Source: Perognathus longimembris pacificus
Taxonomy: Eukaryota; Chordata; Mammalia; Rodentia; Heteromyidae
Length of the DNA stretch: 64,000 nt
Direction of reading: 5' to 3'
Assembly: GCF_023159225.1 (NCBI RefSeq)
Contig: NC_063181.1
Location: 9,259,606-9,323,605 of the forward strand
Below are positions 1 to 10,990 of the stretch, one piece after another. Made by a program: the position numbers and the translations under genes. Each line of letters starts with the position of its first letter. Position 1 is the first letter of the stretch. Below the pieces are notes generated by a model. That model worked only from the letters and a program-made list of their open reading frames with translations. It did not search any database and was not told where the DNA came from.

Positions 1-1079
1 CAGACACAGGACATGGGGCTCTGTCTTGGGGGCCGTTGGTGGCTCAGGTTTGTATTGGTGAACCCAGCTAGTGATGGAGATGCACAAGAGCCAAGTGAGG
101 ACGGAGGTGGGGAAGTTGTATGACGCTGGGCCTGCCTAGGCCCGTGGGCTCCATGTTGTTTTACTGGATATCTGAGCAATGGAAAGACACTGAGCAGGAA
201 AGTGAATCTTAAAATTCACTTCTAAAATGTGTTTCATTTATTTCTTTGATGATTACATCATATATCTGATATTACATATAGTACATATAAAGCACACATA
301 TAATAGAGCATGCAATATATTATACATACAATATATAACACAAAATTATTTTATTTTTATTATTCATGTTGCATAATTCATATATTAATGTTATACATTA
401 TATTTATTTTATATAATACTTTAGGTATAATACTCTTGTGTCTCACATTTAAATATATAATACTTGATTTATAGCTATATTAACATGACACCATTTGTAA
501 GAGAAATCAACAACAATGACTTACAGATGAAATAATATCCAGAATGCATTGTTTCTTTTTATTCACTAGTGGATCAAAATAAGGTTGAACTTGCTTCTTA
601 ATGCTGATTGAACTCTGGCATATCATTTTGCAATAAAGCAATTCAGGCACAACTTTTAGCTAGTTTATTTCGATATTTAGTTTTATTGTGTTTCCATGTG
701 TGGAAAGTGCATTTTGTCAAGTTACATACCACTGACTGCACTTCCTAAATCATGATATTCATTACTTTAGTCTCATCTGACAATATGAAGATTTCTACTG
801 AAATTTGGCTGGTAAATTTCTATTTTTCTTGATAAAAGTCAGTTATTCTAAAAACATCAGAAAATGTTGCATGTCTTTATAATTTCAACAAATGGGGTAA
901 AAAAATTAAACACTTAAATTGAAAGGCTCAAGGCAGATCAGAATAGTCTTTCCCTCAAATAAAGTGAGTCTACAGGAAAAATTTTAGAAGTAAACCAATT
1001 CTGTTGGCTTGAAACAGAATATGACTATTAAGAAACTACTTAGAGGTAATAAAAATAATCAAAAATATTGTAGGACTCC
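1..1079. other. Anonymous AT-rich intergenic DNA
   Basis: No gene or repeat is recognised with confidence. About 240-520 is very AT-rich, with many TATA/ATAT runs but no regular repeat unit. The remainder is ordinary AT-rich mammalian sequence without a long reading frame. Confidence 0.5.
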
Positions 1080-3020
1080 ATTCCAGATGCACTGTCCTCA
1101 GCACAAGTTTCTTGGTATAGCGCCTTCTCATTAATTCTGCAAGCATTGCCCTTTAAAGATGGTTGACCTAGTGGGGTTCTAAGGGGAAAATGATGACCCG
1201 AAGCCTTTCATTAATATCTAACTCAGGCTCCTCCGAAGATCAGTAAATCAACAGCACATGTCTTTTTATATAGTGAAAATGTGGAACTTTGGCATTAACT
1301 TACTCTATGCACTTTGGCAGGAAATAAGCTCTGGGTAGTAAAAAGGGGCACAGAAATGTTCATAGCACTTCTTATTAACAATGCTTGGAAAGAATCCATC
1401 ATTACATAAAAAATATCAGTATAACTGGACTGCATAAAAACAGCTTCTTGATGAGAGGTAACGTTGTACCCACTATGGAAAACAAAATGGAAGTTCCTAA
1501 CAAATCAGAAAAGGATCACAGGATAGTTTTCTATCCTAACAAAAGAAAGAAAGGAAAGAACAGTATGTTTGGGGAGAGTCAGGACATTACTCTGTCGACA
1601 AAATGGTCCTTGCCTTCTTCCAACAGGGCTCCTTGAATTCCAAAGTGACACTCACTGGCTCTGCAGATGTAAAAGCTGGATACAGATGACCTGAATGAGG
1701 AAGGGCGACCAGGATGATGTTGACATCCTTTGTAGATGGGTGGGATCCAGGCTGCGGGGGCCAGTAGGTATCCTGGATGAGGTTTGCATTCTTGACCTAT
1801 ACAAATCATAGGTCAGCAATGCTACTTCTTGAAAGAAGGAGCAGGGGGCAAGTTTGCTGATGAGATGGCATATTTGAATGTGGACTAGTTCCATGGGAAT
1901 CCTTCTCACCCTTCTTTCTAGTGGGGATGTCAAGTGAGTGGTTGTAGGGGGTGGTGTGGAAGAGAGCCCTTGGTAGCACGTTCTATGCCTATGCAGGCCA
2001 AGGTTTCCCTGGCTCTTGTTGCCTTTCCTGGGCAGTGGTAAAGTTATGAAAGAGAACTTGGCTGACCTTGCTTCTACATGTAGATTTCCCTCTGAACTTC
2101 CCAGGGAAAGGTGACCTTGACAGAGCATCACTGATTGTTCAGGTCCTGGGATCCTAACATCAGTCTTTGTGAGACTGATCAATATATCTATTTCTATCCT
2201 CAGGTCTCCATACAGTGGTTCTCATCTCTGATTTTGCTTTCCATGGTTTCAGTTACCACTCTATTTTGCTAGCAGCTGTTGATCACCTCTTTTTGCGATT
2301 CATTTCCAGGTTGGATTTATCATTGGCATGTCTGTATAAGGCAAGGCATACCTTATGCTGGGTTTGATTATCTATGCTTTTCAAGTACTCATTGGAGATT
2401 GGGACACATCTTGAAGGGCAATTAATACACCTACCTCGAAGTCTGCTTTACTCTTATGTCTAGCTGATCCTAATTTTCAGTTGTGCTGTGTGTGTGTGTT
2501 TATGTACACATTGGTATGTGTATAACATTAGCAGTGCAACCATGTGACTAAGACTGCAAGTTCTCAAGTCTGAAAATTGTATTCATAGCCCAACTCTTCT
2601 GACATGTGTTCCCTTGTTTAATTTATTTCTCCATATTTGTTTCCTCATATGCAAAATGGCAAATATACTGCATTGACTTCTGGCATCTGTGTACATACAA
2701 AAGACATGGCCTTGTCCTTGATACAAAATAACCTCCTCACTAAAAGTTGCCCTTTCCCACATTGATACGTACCACAAGGAATGCTGTTCTGCATGGCATG
2801 TCCTTCCAAGGCCCTTCCCCATAAGGCCTCTGTGTGTTGGTCTCCTGTAGTCCACATGGTAATGGTCCATTTTCACACCTTTCACTTCGTGATTTTTGGG
2901 GGTAAATTTTACATTGGTAACTCCCATCATGGTTGACTGTTCTCTCACCTTGCCATAGAAAGTTTCCCTCAGTTCATTTACACTTTCATGAGTTCATTCT
3001 TCCCCTCTTGTTCCATCAGA
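1080..3020. other. Anonymous single-copy-looking DNA
   Basis: No repeat family or exon is recognised. The longest open frame is 176 codons on the minus strand (1652-2182). It has no recognisable domain and biased Ser/Pro/Leu content, and is treated as a chance frame. A short (TG)n run lies near 2488-2500. Weak MIR-like wording near 1090-1150 is too diverged to annotate. Confidence 0.5.
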
Positions 3021-4440
3021 CCCCTTCCTTGGGCTAAGTGAGCACTGTGTGTCGTGAGGATTATTACAGAGCTCCCAGTGCAATGGAAGAACAGTCCTAT
3101 CTGAACCTCCTAGCGCAGGTGCTGGAAGTGGAATGCACTTCCATCCCCGAGCTATCACTCAGCGATGCACAAACACTTCACTCCTCAGGAAGGTGTGGGA
3201 CACCTGACAGCTGCCTGGGAAATCAAAAAGCAATTGGAAATACAGGGCAGAGAGAACATAGACGAGACAGAGGAGAGGAGGTAGCACAGACATATCCTAG
3301 ATCCCATTTCCCCCCATGGACTCTCTACCCATTCAGTTTTTTCATAGTGGTTGAAGCAGTTTTATGCCTTGGCCCCTCCCTATCTGTCTGTCCAGCCCTC
3401 CCTCATCCTGGCAGACACCCTTTGTCCTGCCAAGAGAGCTTCTCTCTCTGAATGTCTCAGGCCCTCACTCCCTATGCGATGCCGCTCAACAGCTCCTTCA
3501 TCAATGAGGCAGATCATGCCAGTATTTCCTGCCGGCCTAACTTCATCAGTCAGCAGCTTCTTCTCCACTCTCCCAAGACACCAGGCAAGGATCTTTATCA
3601 CAACACTCTTCAACTAGTGTGGAAATGTTGTTCTTTCTGTCGATCCGCGTGAAGCCATGCTGAACTTCTTCAGGATAAAGGATCTTTCTTACTCTGGAAG
3701 TTCCTGGAGGGAGGTTAGAAGGTACAGGCGGTTGTGCCAGGGGCTGGAAAGGCATGGAGAAATACAGCCAGTTAGGAACAGGCCATCACGGCTATTTCAG
3801 CAGGTGGCATTTCTGCCGGGCTATGTTCAGAGCTCACCAGCCAAGCCCCTTTTAAGGCAGACTCTGCCTCTGGATCACTCTTGAGGGGGAGAGGGGCTAT
3901 TTTCCCTGCTCTGCAAGCCCTCCCGTATCTTCTGATGGTAAACATGGAGGGGTGCTGTTTGCTTCTGCAAACCTACCATCCCTTTAACCTCTCCCGAGTG
4001 CCCTGCCTGACTCTCTCTCGTAGCTGCATTAAGTCTTCTCATTGCATTCAGTGCGACTCGATTGACTGAAGCTTTCACAAGCAATTGCTTTTATCTAAAA
4101 TTTGAAGAACCCACTTTGGTAACAATTTTTTATTCTAGCTGTGCATTTTCAAAGCTATTAACTGTACTTTGTCCTCCAAATGGGGCTGAGCCCTTCCTTG
4201 GAGGTCAACGCTTCTTGTTGCTAAGTCCAGCTCTGGAATGAATGACAAGGGATTCCTTCCCACAGCTTGTCTGAGCCTGGCCTCCATGGGGCAGGCAGTC
4301 AGCCCTGGCTCCCGGGTGAAAGGAAGTCCCAGACTATGGGGCCTCCGTATGGCTCTCCTCCTGGGTGTGAGGCGAATTGCAGCGGCAGTATCTTGTTTCC
4401 TCTCAGACAGCCTGCAAGTCAGCTGTCCCTAGGAGCTGTG
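3021..4440. other. Anonymous, relatively GC-rich single-copy DNA
   Basis: The stretch is richer in GC and CpG than its surroundings. A plus-strand frame at 3038-3451 (137 codons) starts in clean single-copy sequence and is discussed under findings. I do not recognise the product and do not call it a gene. A sequence resembling the CTCF core (CAGCAGGTGGCA) is at 3798-3809. No repeat is identified. Confidence 0.45.
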
Positions 4441-5139
4441 ACACCTATGAGGACTGAGAACTGTGAGGTCGATAAAAGGACAAAAAGCAGAAGGAAGCTA
4501 GAGGGTGAGACATAGGTAGATCTCCCTGCCTCTACTGTTGTCCTGACTCTTCACCTTGCCCTGTCGCTGTTCTGGGGTTCCCGGATCCACAGGCAATGTG
4601 ATTGGTTCTATGACTTTGGTGCCTCCCATCTCCCCATTCCACATACCATGAACATCTCACCTTCAGCTTTGGGCTAAGGCCACTTTATGCTTTGTCCATG
4701 GAAGGAACCACATGCAAGTTTTAAGGTCGGTCCCTGAATGAGCGATGTGTTTCTGCTTGCTGAGGAATGGTGTGGGAAATGCTCCCTGTTTCCCAGTAGC
4801 TGCCTGATGCCAGCCAGAGTTGAGGATGAGCACAGGCAAAGCAGGCTGGGGTGCATCTCACAGGGAAGGTCCTGCTAGACCCCCAGCTTAAAGCGGAAGT
4901 GCCCCATTCACGGCAGCTAATCCACAAGCATCCAGACAAAAAGAAAAAAAAAAACAGTGACGGCTTCAGCTGGGTCTTGAAAAGTGGTTTGTTACGCCCC
5001 AGTAACTAACTGATACAATGTCACAGTGTAAGATTTTGAAATGAATAAAATATGTCCTGACTACCGTTCAAGGTACTTTTCCCAAATTCCCTTTTCTGCT
5101 TGGGTACAAATCCATCTTTTCTTGTAATAATAAACATTA
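4441..5139. other. Anonymous intergenic DNA
   Basis: No gene, RNA or recognisable transposon is seen. It contains a short A-rich run near 4941-4953 and a few AATAAA-like words, without supporting context. Confidence 0.45.
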
Positions 5140-5400
5140 CATTAACCACAGCACCATTTCCACAGCAGTTACTCAGTGCCAGGTTCTGTGATAATACATG
5201 TGCTCCTCTGTCTAATCTTCACAACAAGATTATTAGGAAAGCCCTAGCATTATCTGCGTCTTAACAGATGACAAAACAGAGGCCCAGAGAGGTTAATCAA
5301 TTTACCTCAATTGGCACAGCTAGGACAAATGTAGAAAGCTAAGCCATCTGGCTCCAGAGCCCACATCCTTGGCTGTGATCTTGCCTTTTCTGCTGTTCTA
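5140..5400 (-). repeat. MIR SINE (minus)
   Basis: The plus strand reads as the reverse complement of MIR. The order is a 'CAGTGCCAGG' word, 'TAATCTTCACAACAA', 'ACAGATGACAAAACAGAGGC', 'CAGAGAGGTTAA' and 'CTGGCTCCAGAGCCCA', as in the MIR core and tRNA-related part. Divergence is typical of an ancient mammalian insertion. It is non-coding and presumably inert. Confidence 0.88.
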
Positions 5401-6004
5401 GCTTTTTCTTATCAGAGATCCAGAAAGCACTGAGCTCAATCCTGTCACGTAGCATGACTCCAAGGTAGTATCTGTGGCATGTTACAAAGCTATGTTTCAT
5501 CCTGGAGGCTGGAGGGGATTAGCACAGCCTCCTCTTGTTATGGGTACACCAAGCATTTCTGAGCCACTTGGAGAATCTGAGTTTGGGGGCAAGGGAGGTG
5601 CTTTTCCTTGCTTCTCAAATGACATTGCTAAGGTCAAGGTCCATGCAACGTTTCTGTACTCTGCAGTCCTGACCTTGACACCTTTCCTGGACGTGCAGGA
5701 TGAACACCTATGGAACTCTCCTCCTCACAGGCTGCTTTAGGGAGGTTATGACCGTGGGAGGCTGAAGAGCGGTGTGGCACTTGCGTCTTGGGAGGGTTAG
5801 ATTCCTGTTAGTGGTGGCTCCCGGCAATGGCTTGTAGATTCTGATGAGCTGTAGACACGGATGTTTAGTATAATGGTTGTCAAGCATCATAATGTGAAGA
5901 CAGAGGCTCCACTTTACATTAGGCTGGTGGTTCTTGGTGAATGTCCTGGGCAGTACAGGAAGTACTACAGGCTTGGTGAAAAATCCCAGAAACTTCCTTA
6001 CCAA
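5401..6004. other. Anonymous intergenic DNA
   Basis: No repeat or exon is identified between the MIR and the pyrimidine tract. Open frames here (for example 5474-5740, 88 codons) have no recognisable domain. Confidence 0.45.
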
Positions 6005-6130
6005 TTCCTCTCTTCTCTTCACTTCCCTTTCTCCTCCTTTTCTTTTCTTTCTTCTCCCCTCCTCATCTCCTCTCCCCTCCTGTCTATTCCTCTTTCAACC
6101 ACCCATTCTCCCCTCCTTTCCTTCCTCATT
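6005..6130. repeat. Pyrimidine-rich low-complexity tract
   Basis: The plus strand is about 125 nt of mostly C and T (CTCCT, TTCTT, CCCCTCC words) with few purines. It is low-complexity polypyrimidine DNA, capable in principle of triplex formation. There is no gene context. Confidence 0.8.
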
Positions 6131-7250
6131 TATTAACCTGGAGGTGCTGATTTCTAAGACAGGCATTAAGCAATGAAGGTAAAATTCGAGTGTATTGCAC
6201 TACTACAGTCTCAGGACTACCTTCCCTCCCCAGCTGTCCATTGGGTGTCTGGTGGCTCTAGTTTCTGTTTGTTTTTTTTCCTCTGTGGAAAACCACACAT
6301 ATTCAGTAATGAACTCTTCTCCAAGTCCCTTGCATCTGTGCCACCAAACTGGAGTAATAGAGGATGACTGGTAGCAACATCCATATTGAACTTAAGTCCC
6401 AGCCTGGGGAAAAGGAGATTAATGAAGAAGGACTAAAAGCATGTGACATGCAGAAGAGGAAGACAACTATATAGTTCCAGACAGGAAAGGAAGGAAACTG
6501 TGTGTGTTGTAACCTCTTCTCATCAACTAGAAGGCAGATGTGTTTGCTTTCACAGTCTCTGGAAAACTGAAGGAACCAAGAGGGAGAAAATGCTGGTAAC
6601 AAGTGAGATACAGGTTTAGGACAGGAACAGACCGGAGCTCTTTCTAGTGAGATCTAGAAGACAACTATTTTAAAATAAGGTCCTCTGGTAGGAACCCAGC
6701 CAGGTGAAGAAGCATAGGGCAGAAGATGGATGCAGTTCATGGTGCTGGAGTGAGCATAAACCTAAGTCTCCAAGTGTGAATGGCCCTCACCGAAACTATG
6801 ATCCTAAATCTCAGTAAGAGGAGACCCCAATGTCAGGATCAGATGCTGTCATTATTTGCCTTTGGTGGCCAAGGCTGAGAAACTGCCAGAAGAGTGGTGA
6901 ATGAGAGGACTGGGGTGGGACAGAATGTTATAGTCATGCAAGCAGAGTGAAGTAAGAGGAAGGTGCATGCTGGGAATTTGTAGCAATGGATGCTGCTAGC
7001 AGGGGTTTAAGGGATGAATTTTCCAGGGAGCCTCAGCTTTCACCTTAGCCATGGCCAAGGATGCCACAGCAGGTCTGATGAGCTCTGTCTTTGCGCAAGT
7101 CTGATTGCAACTGTTCTAGTTTGTCAAGAGGGGAAGATAAGCTTTTATATAGAGTTAGATTACTGGAGAACAGTGACAAGAGAAGACTGAGACGTGTGCG
7201 AGTTGATGGTTTCCATTGCTGATGTACAAGTTTGTTAAGTAAAATACAAC

Positions 7251-7252
<2 letters not shown>
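6131..7252. other. Anonymous intergenic DNA
   Basis: Ordinary single-copy-looking sequence. No transposon consensus, exon or RNA gene is recognised. Open frames are short and unremarkable. Confidence 0.45.

Positions 7253-7285
<33 letters not shown>
7253..7285. repeat. (TG)n microsatellite
   Basis: An uninterrupted TG dinucleotide run. It lies just beyond the 3' (tail) side of the minus-oriented SINE that follows, with a short T-rich spacer (7286-7311) that looks like the SINE tail read in reverse. Confidence 0.95.
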
Positions 7286-7287
<2 letters not shown>

Positions 7288-7311
7288 AGTCTTTTTATTT
7301 ATTTATTTTTT

Positions 7312-7496
7312 TGCTTAAGGCTAGTGGTCTACCGCTTGAGCCACAGCTTCACTGCTTCACTTTCTGGCTTTTTAGTGGTTAACTGGAGATAAGAGTCTCA
7401 CAGACTTTCCTGCTCAGGGTAACTTCGAACTGCTCTCTTCAGATCTCAGCCTCCTGAGTAGCTAGGATGACAGACAGGAGCCGCTGGCGCTTAGCC
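7312..7496 (-). mobile_element. 7SL/B1-like + Geo composite SINE (minus)
   Basis: On the plus strand the Geo half is read in reverse first ('GCTTAAGGCTAGTGGTCTAC', 'TTGAGCCACAG'). A linker follows (TTAACTGGAGATAAGAGTCT), then a reversed 7SL/B1-like half (CAGCCTCCTGAGTAGCTAGG and a GAGCCGCTGGCGC end). This architecture recurs about eleven times in the window. It has no coding capacity and is a retroposed Pol III-type element. Confidence 0.85.
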
Positions 7497-8015
7497 AGAT
7501 GGCGTATTTTAAAATGCCAACGCAAAGAGCTCATCCGTGGAAAGGCCAACAGGGGGACTTGTTCGTTCACTATCATTGGGAGGAAGAGCTCAGGAAGTGC
7601 CCAGGCTGGGAGCCCACGTTGGCTGGCTGGGCGATGGGAGAGTACTGGGAATGCTGGGAGCTCAGCCCTTTTCCGGGGAGAGTGATTTGGACATCGCAGG
7701 ACGGGAGGAAGTGAACAGGCAGGGGAATGCCTCCAGAGAGCTGCCCCACAAGCCACTGCATCCGACAAACCCCACAGCAGGCCTCCCTGCGGCACACTGG
7801 CTGCTCTGGTTGGAAATCTTTCCCCATCTGTTTGTGCAGAGAAGAGAGAAAGGGGATGAGGAGGCCATGGAGGGGAGAACTGTGCTGGTTCTGCTGCTAC
7901 CTCTTGGTTCATGAGTGAATCTTGGCCCCAAATCAAACAGCCAGGTATCAATTTTAACAGCAGGCGAGATGAGGGTATTTGGATATGAAGGGTTTTATGT
8001 AGCCAGGGCAGCAGG
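7497..8015. other. Anonymous, moderately GC-rich DNA
   Basis: Single-copy-looking sequence between a SINE and a long pyrimidine tract. Several overlapping frames cross it, but the long minus-strand one (7439-8197) runs into the simple repeat and SINE, so none is credible. No other feature is seen. Confidence 0.45.
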
Positions 8016-8241
8016 TCCTTCCTTCCTTCCTTCCTTCCTTCCTTCCTTCCTTCCTTCCTTCCTTCCTTCCTTCCTTCCTTCCTTCCTTCCCTCCCTCCCT
8101 CCCTCCCTCCCTCCCTTCCTTCCTCCTTCCTTCCTTCCTTCCTTCCTCTCCTCCTCCTCCTCCTCCTCCTCCTCCTCCTCCTCCTCCCCTCCCCCACCCC
8201 CTCCCCCTCCTCTTTCTTTCTTCTACTTTTTTTTTTTTTTT
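8016..8241. repeat. Composite pyrimidine microsatellite (CCTT)n(CCCT)n(CCT)n(T)n
   Basis: About 226 nt in which the plus strand carries only two purines (A at 8196 and 8225). Blocks run (CCTT)n at 8016-8090, (CCCT)n to about 8116, mixed CCTT/CTCC, (CCT)n at about 8150-8188, C-rich, then a T run at 8227-8241. Translated frames give homopolymer-like Ser/Pro/Leu or Arg/Lys/Glu strings and are artefacts. Confidence 0.97.
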
Positions 8242-8998
8242 AGAACTTACCAATCTTGATCTTGGAGCTTCTGCCTCCTAGGCTAAATATCCCCTTGGAC
8301 AAACTGTTTTTCTGTCTCCCAGTTTCTTTGGTCCTGCCTCTCTTGTTTGTAACCCCTGAAATCAGGGAAGCAAACATAGTGGGGCAACCATAGAGGTGTG
8401 GAGCAGGTTGCTGCTCTCCTTCCTCAAGACTCTGTTCTGTTGCTTTCACATTGTTTCAAACATGAGAACAGTGTAGGAAACAGTCTACCTGTTCAAGCCA
8501 TCACATTTCCAGTAAATCTTTTTGTTCACAGAAATAGACTCTTGGAGAATATGTTGGTCCCTTGACTTCTTATTTCTCATTAATTTTCATACTTTCTCCT
8601 CCTTCTAGTTGAGATTCTGATTTCTTAACACAACTGGATTGTCAATCTTGGAAAGCTTATTCCAGAGTGAAAGTATGTGCTTGAATCTGCCATATCGTGG
8701 TTGTCCAATCCTCATGGATATGCTTTGACTTTCTCTAGGCATTGTTAATAATAATCTTGTTGTTTAGAGAATTAATTTTTCCAAGCTCTGATTCAATCTA
8801 ATGAAAATCCTGTCAGATGGGAGGGGATACACACAAACATCTCATCATGGGACAGGGCTGAGAGGGCTACATGAGGGAACATCTTCTTATAAGAGATGGC
8901 AGGAAAGTACAGAGGAATTAGATGTGAGTTGGTTTAATATTGCTGTTAAATGTGGGGGCTTTGGAAGTAGGCAGAAGAAAGAATGAGTACTACTAGTC
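8242..8998. other. Anonymous intergenic DNA
   Basis: No repeat family, exon or RNA gene is recognised. Base composition is ordinary and frames are short. Confidence 0.45.
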
Positions 8999-8999
8999 T

Positions 9000-9150
9000 T
9001 TTGTTGACTACCTGTGTCATATTAGCCACAGTGCTCAAACATCGGACCTCTGTTTCCTCACACAGAAATGAAATAGTGACAGTAATGCTTAGATCAGAGA
9101 TGACGTGAGGATTAGGAAGGATTGTCAACACAGAACAGATTGCAAAATGC
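9000..9150 (+). repeat. MIR SINE fragment (plus)
   Basis: Shows forward MIR words in order: 'CTACCTGTGTCATATTAGCC', 'CTCTGTTTCCTCACACAGAA', 'GATGACGTGAGGATTAGG'. These correspond to the tRNA-related 3' part and core. It is diverged and truncated. Confidence 0.7.
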
Positions 9151-9368
9151 ATAATTCATGCGACAATATTCAGAACTTGGTCGGTGCCCTTATTTTGGAA
9201 AGATTATCACAGACATGGTCACAGATCCTCTACCACTATGAAATTATTTTTGCGTGTATTCTTGATTGTAAGGTGCTACACTATCCTAGAATAAGAACAA
9301 AATTAAAGAGTCAGATATGGAAGGAAATTGAAGATCCTCTCTCCCATTGTCAACTCAATCACAACAAG

Positions 9369-9639
9369 TAACAGGAATGTTTTATTTATTTATTTATTTA
9401 TTTATTTTTGGTCACTCTTGGGCCTGGGTGCTGTTTCTGAGCAATTTTGTTCAAGGCTAGTGTTCTACTACTTTGATCCACATTGCCACTTCTGGTTTTA
9501 TGGTGGTGATTTAGAGATAATAGTGTCACAAACTTTTCCTGCTTGGGCTGGCTTTGAACCATGATATTCAGATCTCAGCCTCCTGAGTAACTAGGGTTAA
9601 AGGTGTCAGTCACAGTGCCCAGCCTAACAGAAATGTTTT
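9369..9639 (-). mobile_element. 7SL/B1-like + Geo composite SINE (minus) with target-site duplication
   Basis: The body is 9384-9624. The reversed tail is a (TTTA)n run at 9384-9411, followed by the reversed Geo half and the reversed 7SL-like half ending in TGCCCAGCC. Flanking 15-nt duplications (TAACAGGAATGTTTT at 9369-9383, TAACAGAAATGTTTT at 9625-9639) differ at one base and mark LINE-mediated insertion. The tail is a TAAA repeat rather than pure A. Confidence 0.9.
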
Positions 9640-9984
9640 TTAGTCCAGAGACAGAAAATCATTTTATCAAGATACTTAGCTCTTTAGAAGGTAGCCACAG
9701 GAGGACAAGTCATCCTGGCATTGGGATGTTTTCCACGATGCACATCTTTGAAGGTCAGAACAAGGAGAACCCTGGGCTATCTGACATAGGCTAGTCACCC
9801 TGGAGGCTGCAATGAGAGAAAATCTAGTTCCAGTTCCTAGTCGGACCAGTGCCTTTTCACATATAAGTTGATCACAGAGAAAATGGGATAAATGACATCA
9901 GGCCTAAATGAAGTTGGAGACAGAGAGAAAAAGACCAAAGAGTTGAGATCGGCAGTATGAATCCCTGTGTCATACCTTCTGTGT
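9640..9984. other. Anonymous intergenic DNA
   Basis: A short stretch between a SINE and an L1 tail. No feature is recognised. Confidence 0.4.
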
Positions 9985-10990
9985 GGGTACATGTAAGCTG
10001 TAAGAAACTTATCTCCATAATATACAAAGATTCTTAGAAGTCAAGGATAAAAGTCCAACAATCCATAATAAAAATAGGCAGTAGCTTTATAAAATATCCA
10101 AGTGGTTCAATACCATGTAAAAATATATATACCTGTAGGTATCAGCAAAATACAAAATTAAAACCATGCAGACTCATCAAGGTGGCCAAGAGGAAACATC
10201 AGGCAATATTGAGAACATAAAGCACCCAGAAATCTTGTTCAGGAGGATAAACTGATATAAACACTTTGGAAAAGTTGCTGGATGGTATCAACTAGAGCTG
10301 ACTGGTCACATGTACTCCACAGATGAGCAATTCTACTCCCGGGTTTGTATGCAAACAGAAATGCACATAAATGTGCACAGACGCAGACTGAATGTTCATA
10401 GAAGCATTATTTATAAAAGCCCCAAACTGGAAATAACTAATATATCTGTCTATAGTATGATGACTATCTGTGGTACAGTAACAGAATGGAATACATTCAG
10501 TAATGAGGTGAATGGTCATGTCTCACAATATGTATTAGACATAGAGGTATATGTATCAACATTTGTGATTTCATTTGTACCAAATTTGTAATTGGGCAAA
10601 ACTAACCTACACTCTTAGAAATATGGCCAATGCTACTTTTCAGGGAGTTGGAGTTTATAAGAAATATGCATAAGACTGTTTGACATGTTGACCTGACTAG
10701 TGGTTAGATGAGTGTTTTTACCTTGTTAAATTTTTTTCCCAGTCCGGGGGCCTTCTTTTTGCTCAAGGCTAGCACTCTGTCACTTGAGCCATAGCATCAC
10801 TTCCGGCTTTTTCTGTTTATGTGCTGGTAAGGAATTGAACCCAGGGCTTCATGCATGCTAGGCAAGCACTCTACTGCTAAGCCACATTCCCAGCACCCCC
10901 CATGTTAAATTTTATTGAGATGAGTCCTTACAAGTAGAATACTTTATTATATATATGTGTATAGATATATAATTCTTCAATAAATGCATT
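9985..10990 (+). mobile_element. L1M-type LINE 3' end (plus), interrupted by an IDL-Geo SINE
   Basis: The order of words matches the downstream part of an old mammalian L1: 'ATACAAAGATTCTTAGAAGT', a 'CATCAAGGTGGCCAAGAG'-like stretch, 'AATTCTACTCCCGGGT', 'TGTTCATAGAAGCATTATTT', 'ATAAAAGCCCCAAACTGG', and 'GGTACAGTAACAGAATGGAA', the familiar cage before the 3' end. It ends with an A-rich tail near 10990. A minus-strand IDL-Geo sits inside at 10731-10902. It has no intact reading frame. Confidence 0.82.
10724..10913 (-). mobile_element. IDL-Geo SINE (minus), older copy
   Basis: A T run at 10731-10737 (reversed poly-A) precedes a reversed Geo monomer (CAAGGCTAGCACTCTGTCAC, TTGAGCCATAGC). A reversed ID-like monomer follows (GGAATTGAACCCAGGGCTTC, TGCTAGGCAAGCACTCTACT, GCTAAGCCACATTCCCAGCA). 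The ID part is closer to classical rodent ID than the young copies at 13385 and 23662. An 11-nt duplication TGTTAAATTTT flanks it (10724-10734 and 10903-10913). Confidence 0.88.

Noticed and set aside
1652..2182. 176-codon minus-strand open frame
   Set aside because: No recognisable domain, biased composition, no splice or promoter context; treated as chance.
7439..8197. 252-codon minus-strand open frame (longest in the window)
   Set aside because: It is made largely of Arg/Lys/Glu/Gly strings encoded by the CCTT/CCT simple repeat, and it ends within a SINE; simple repeats lack stops in some frames.
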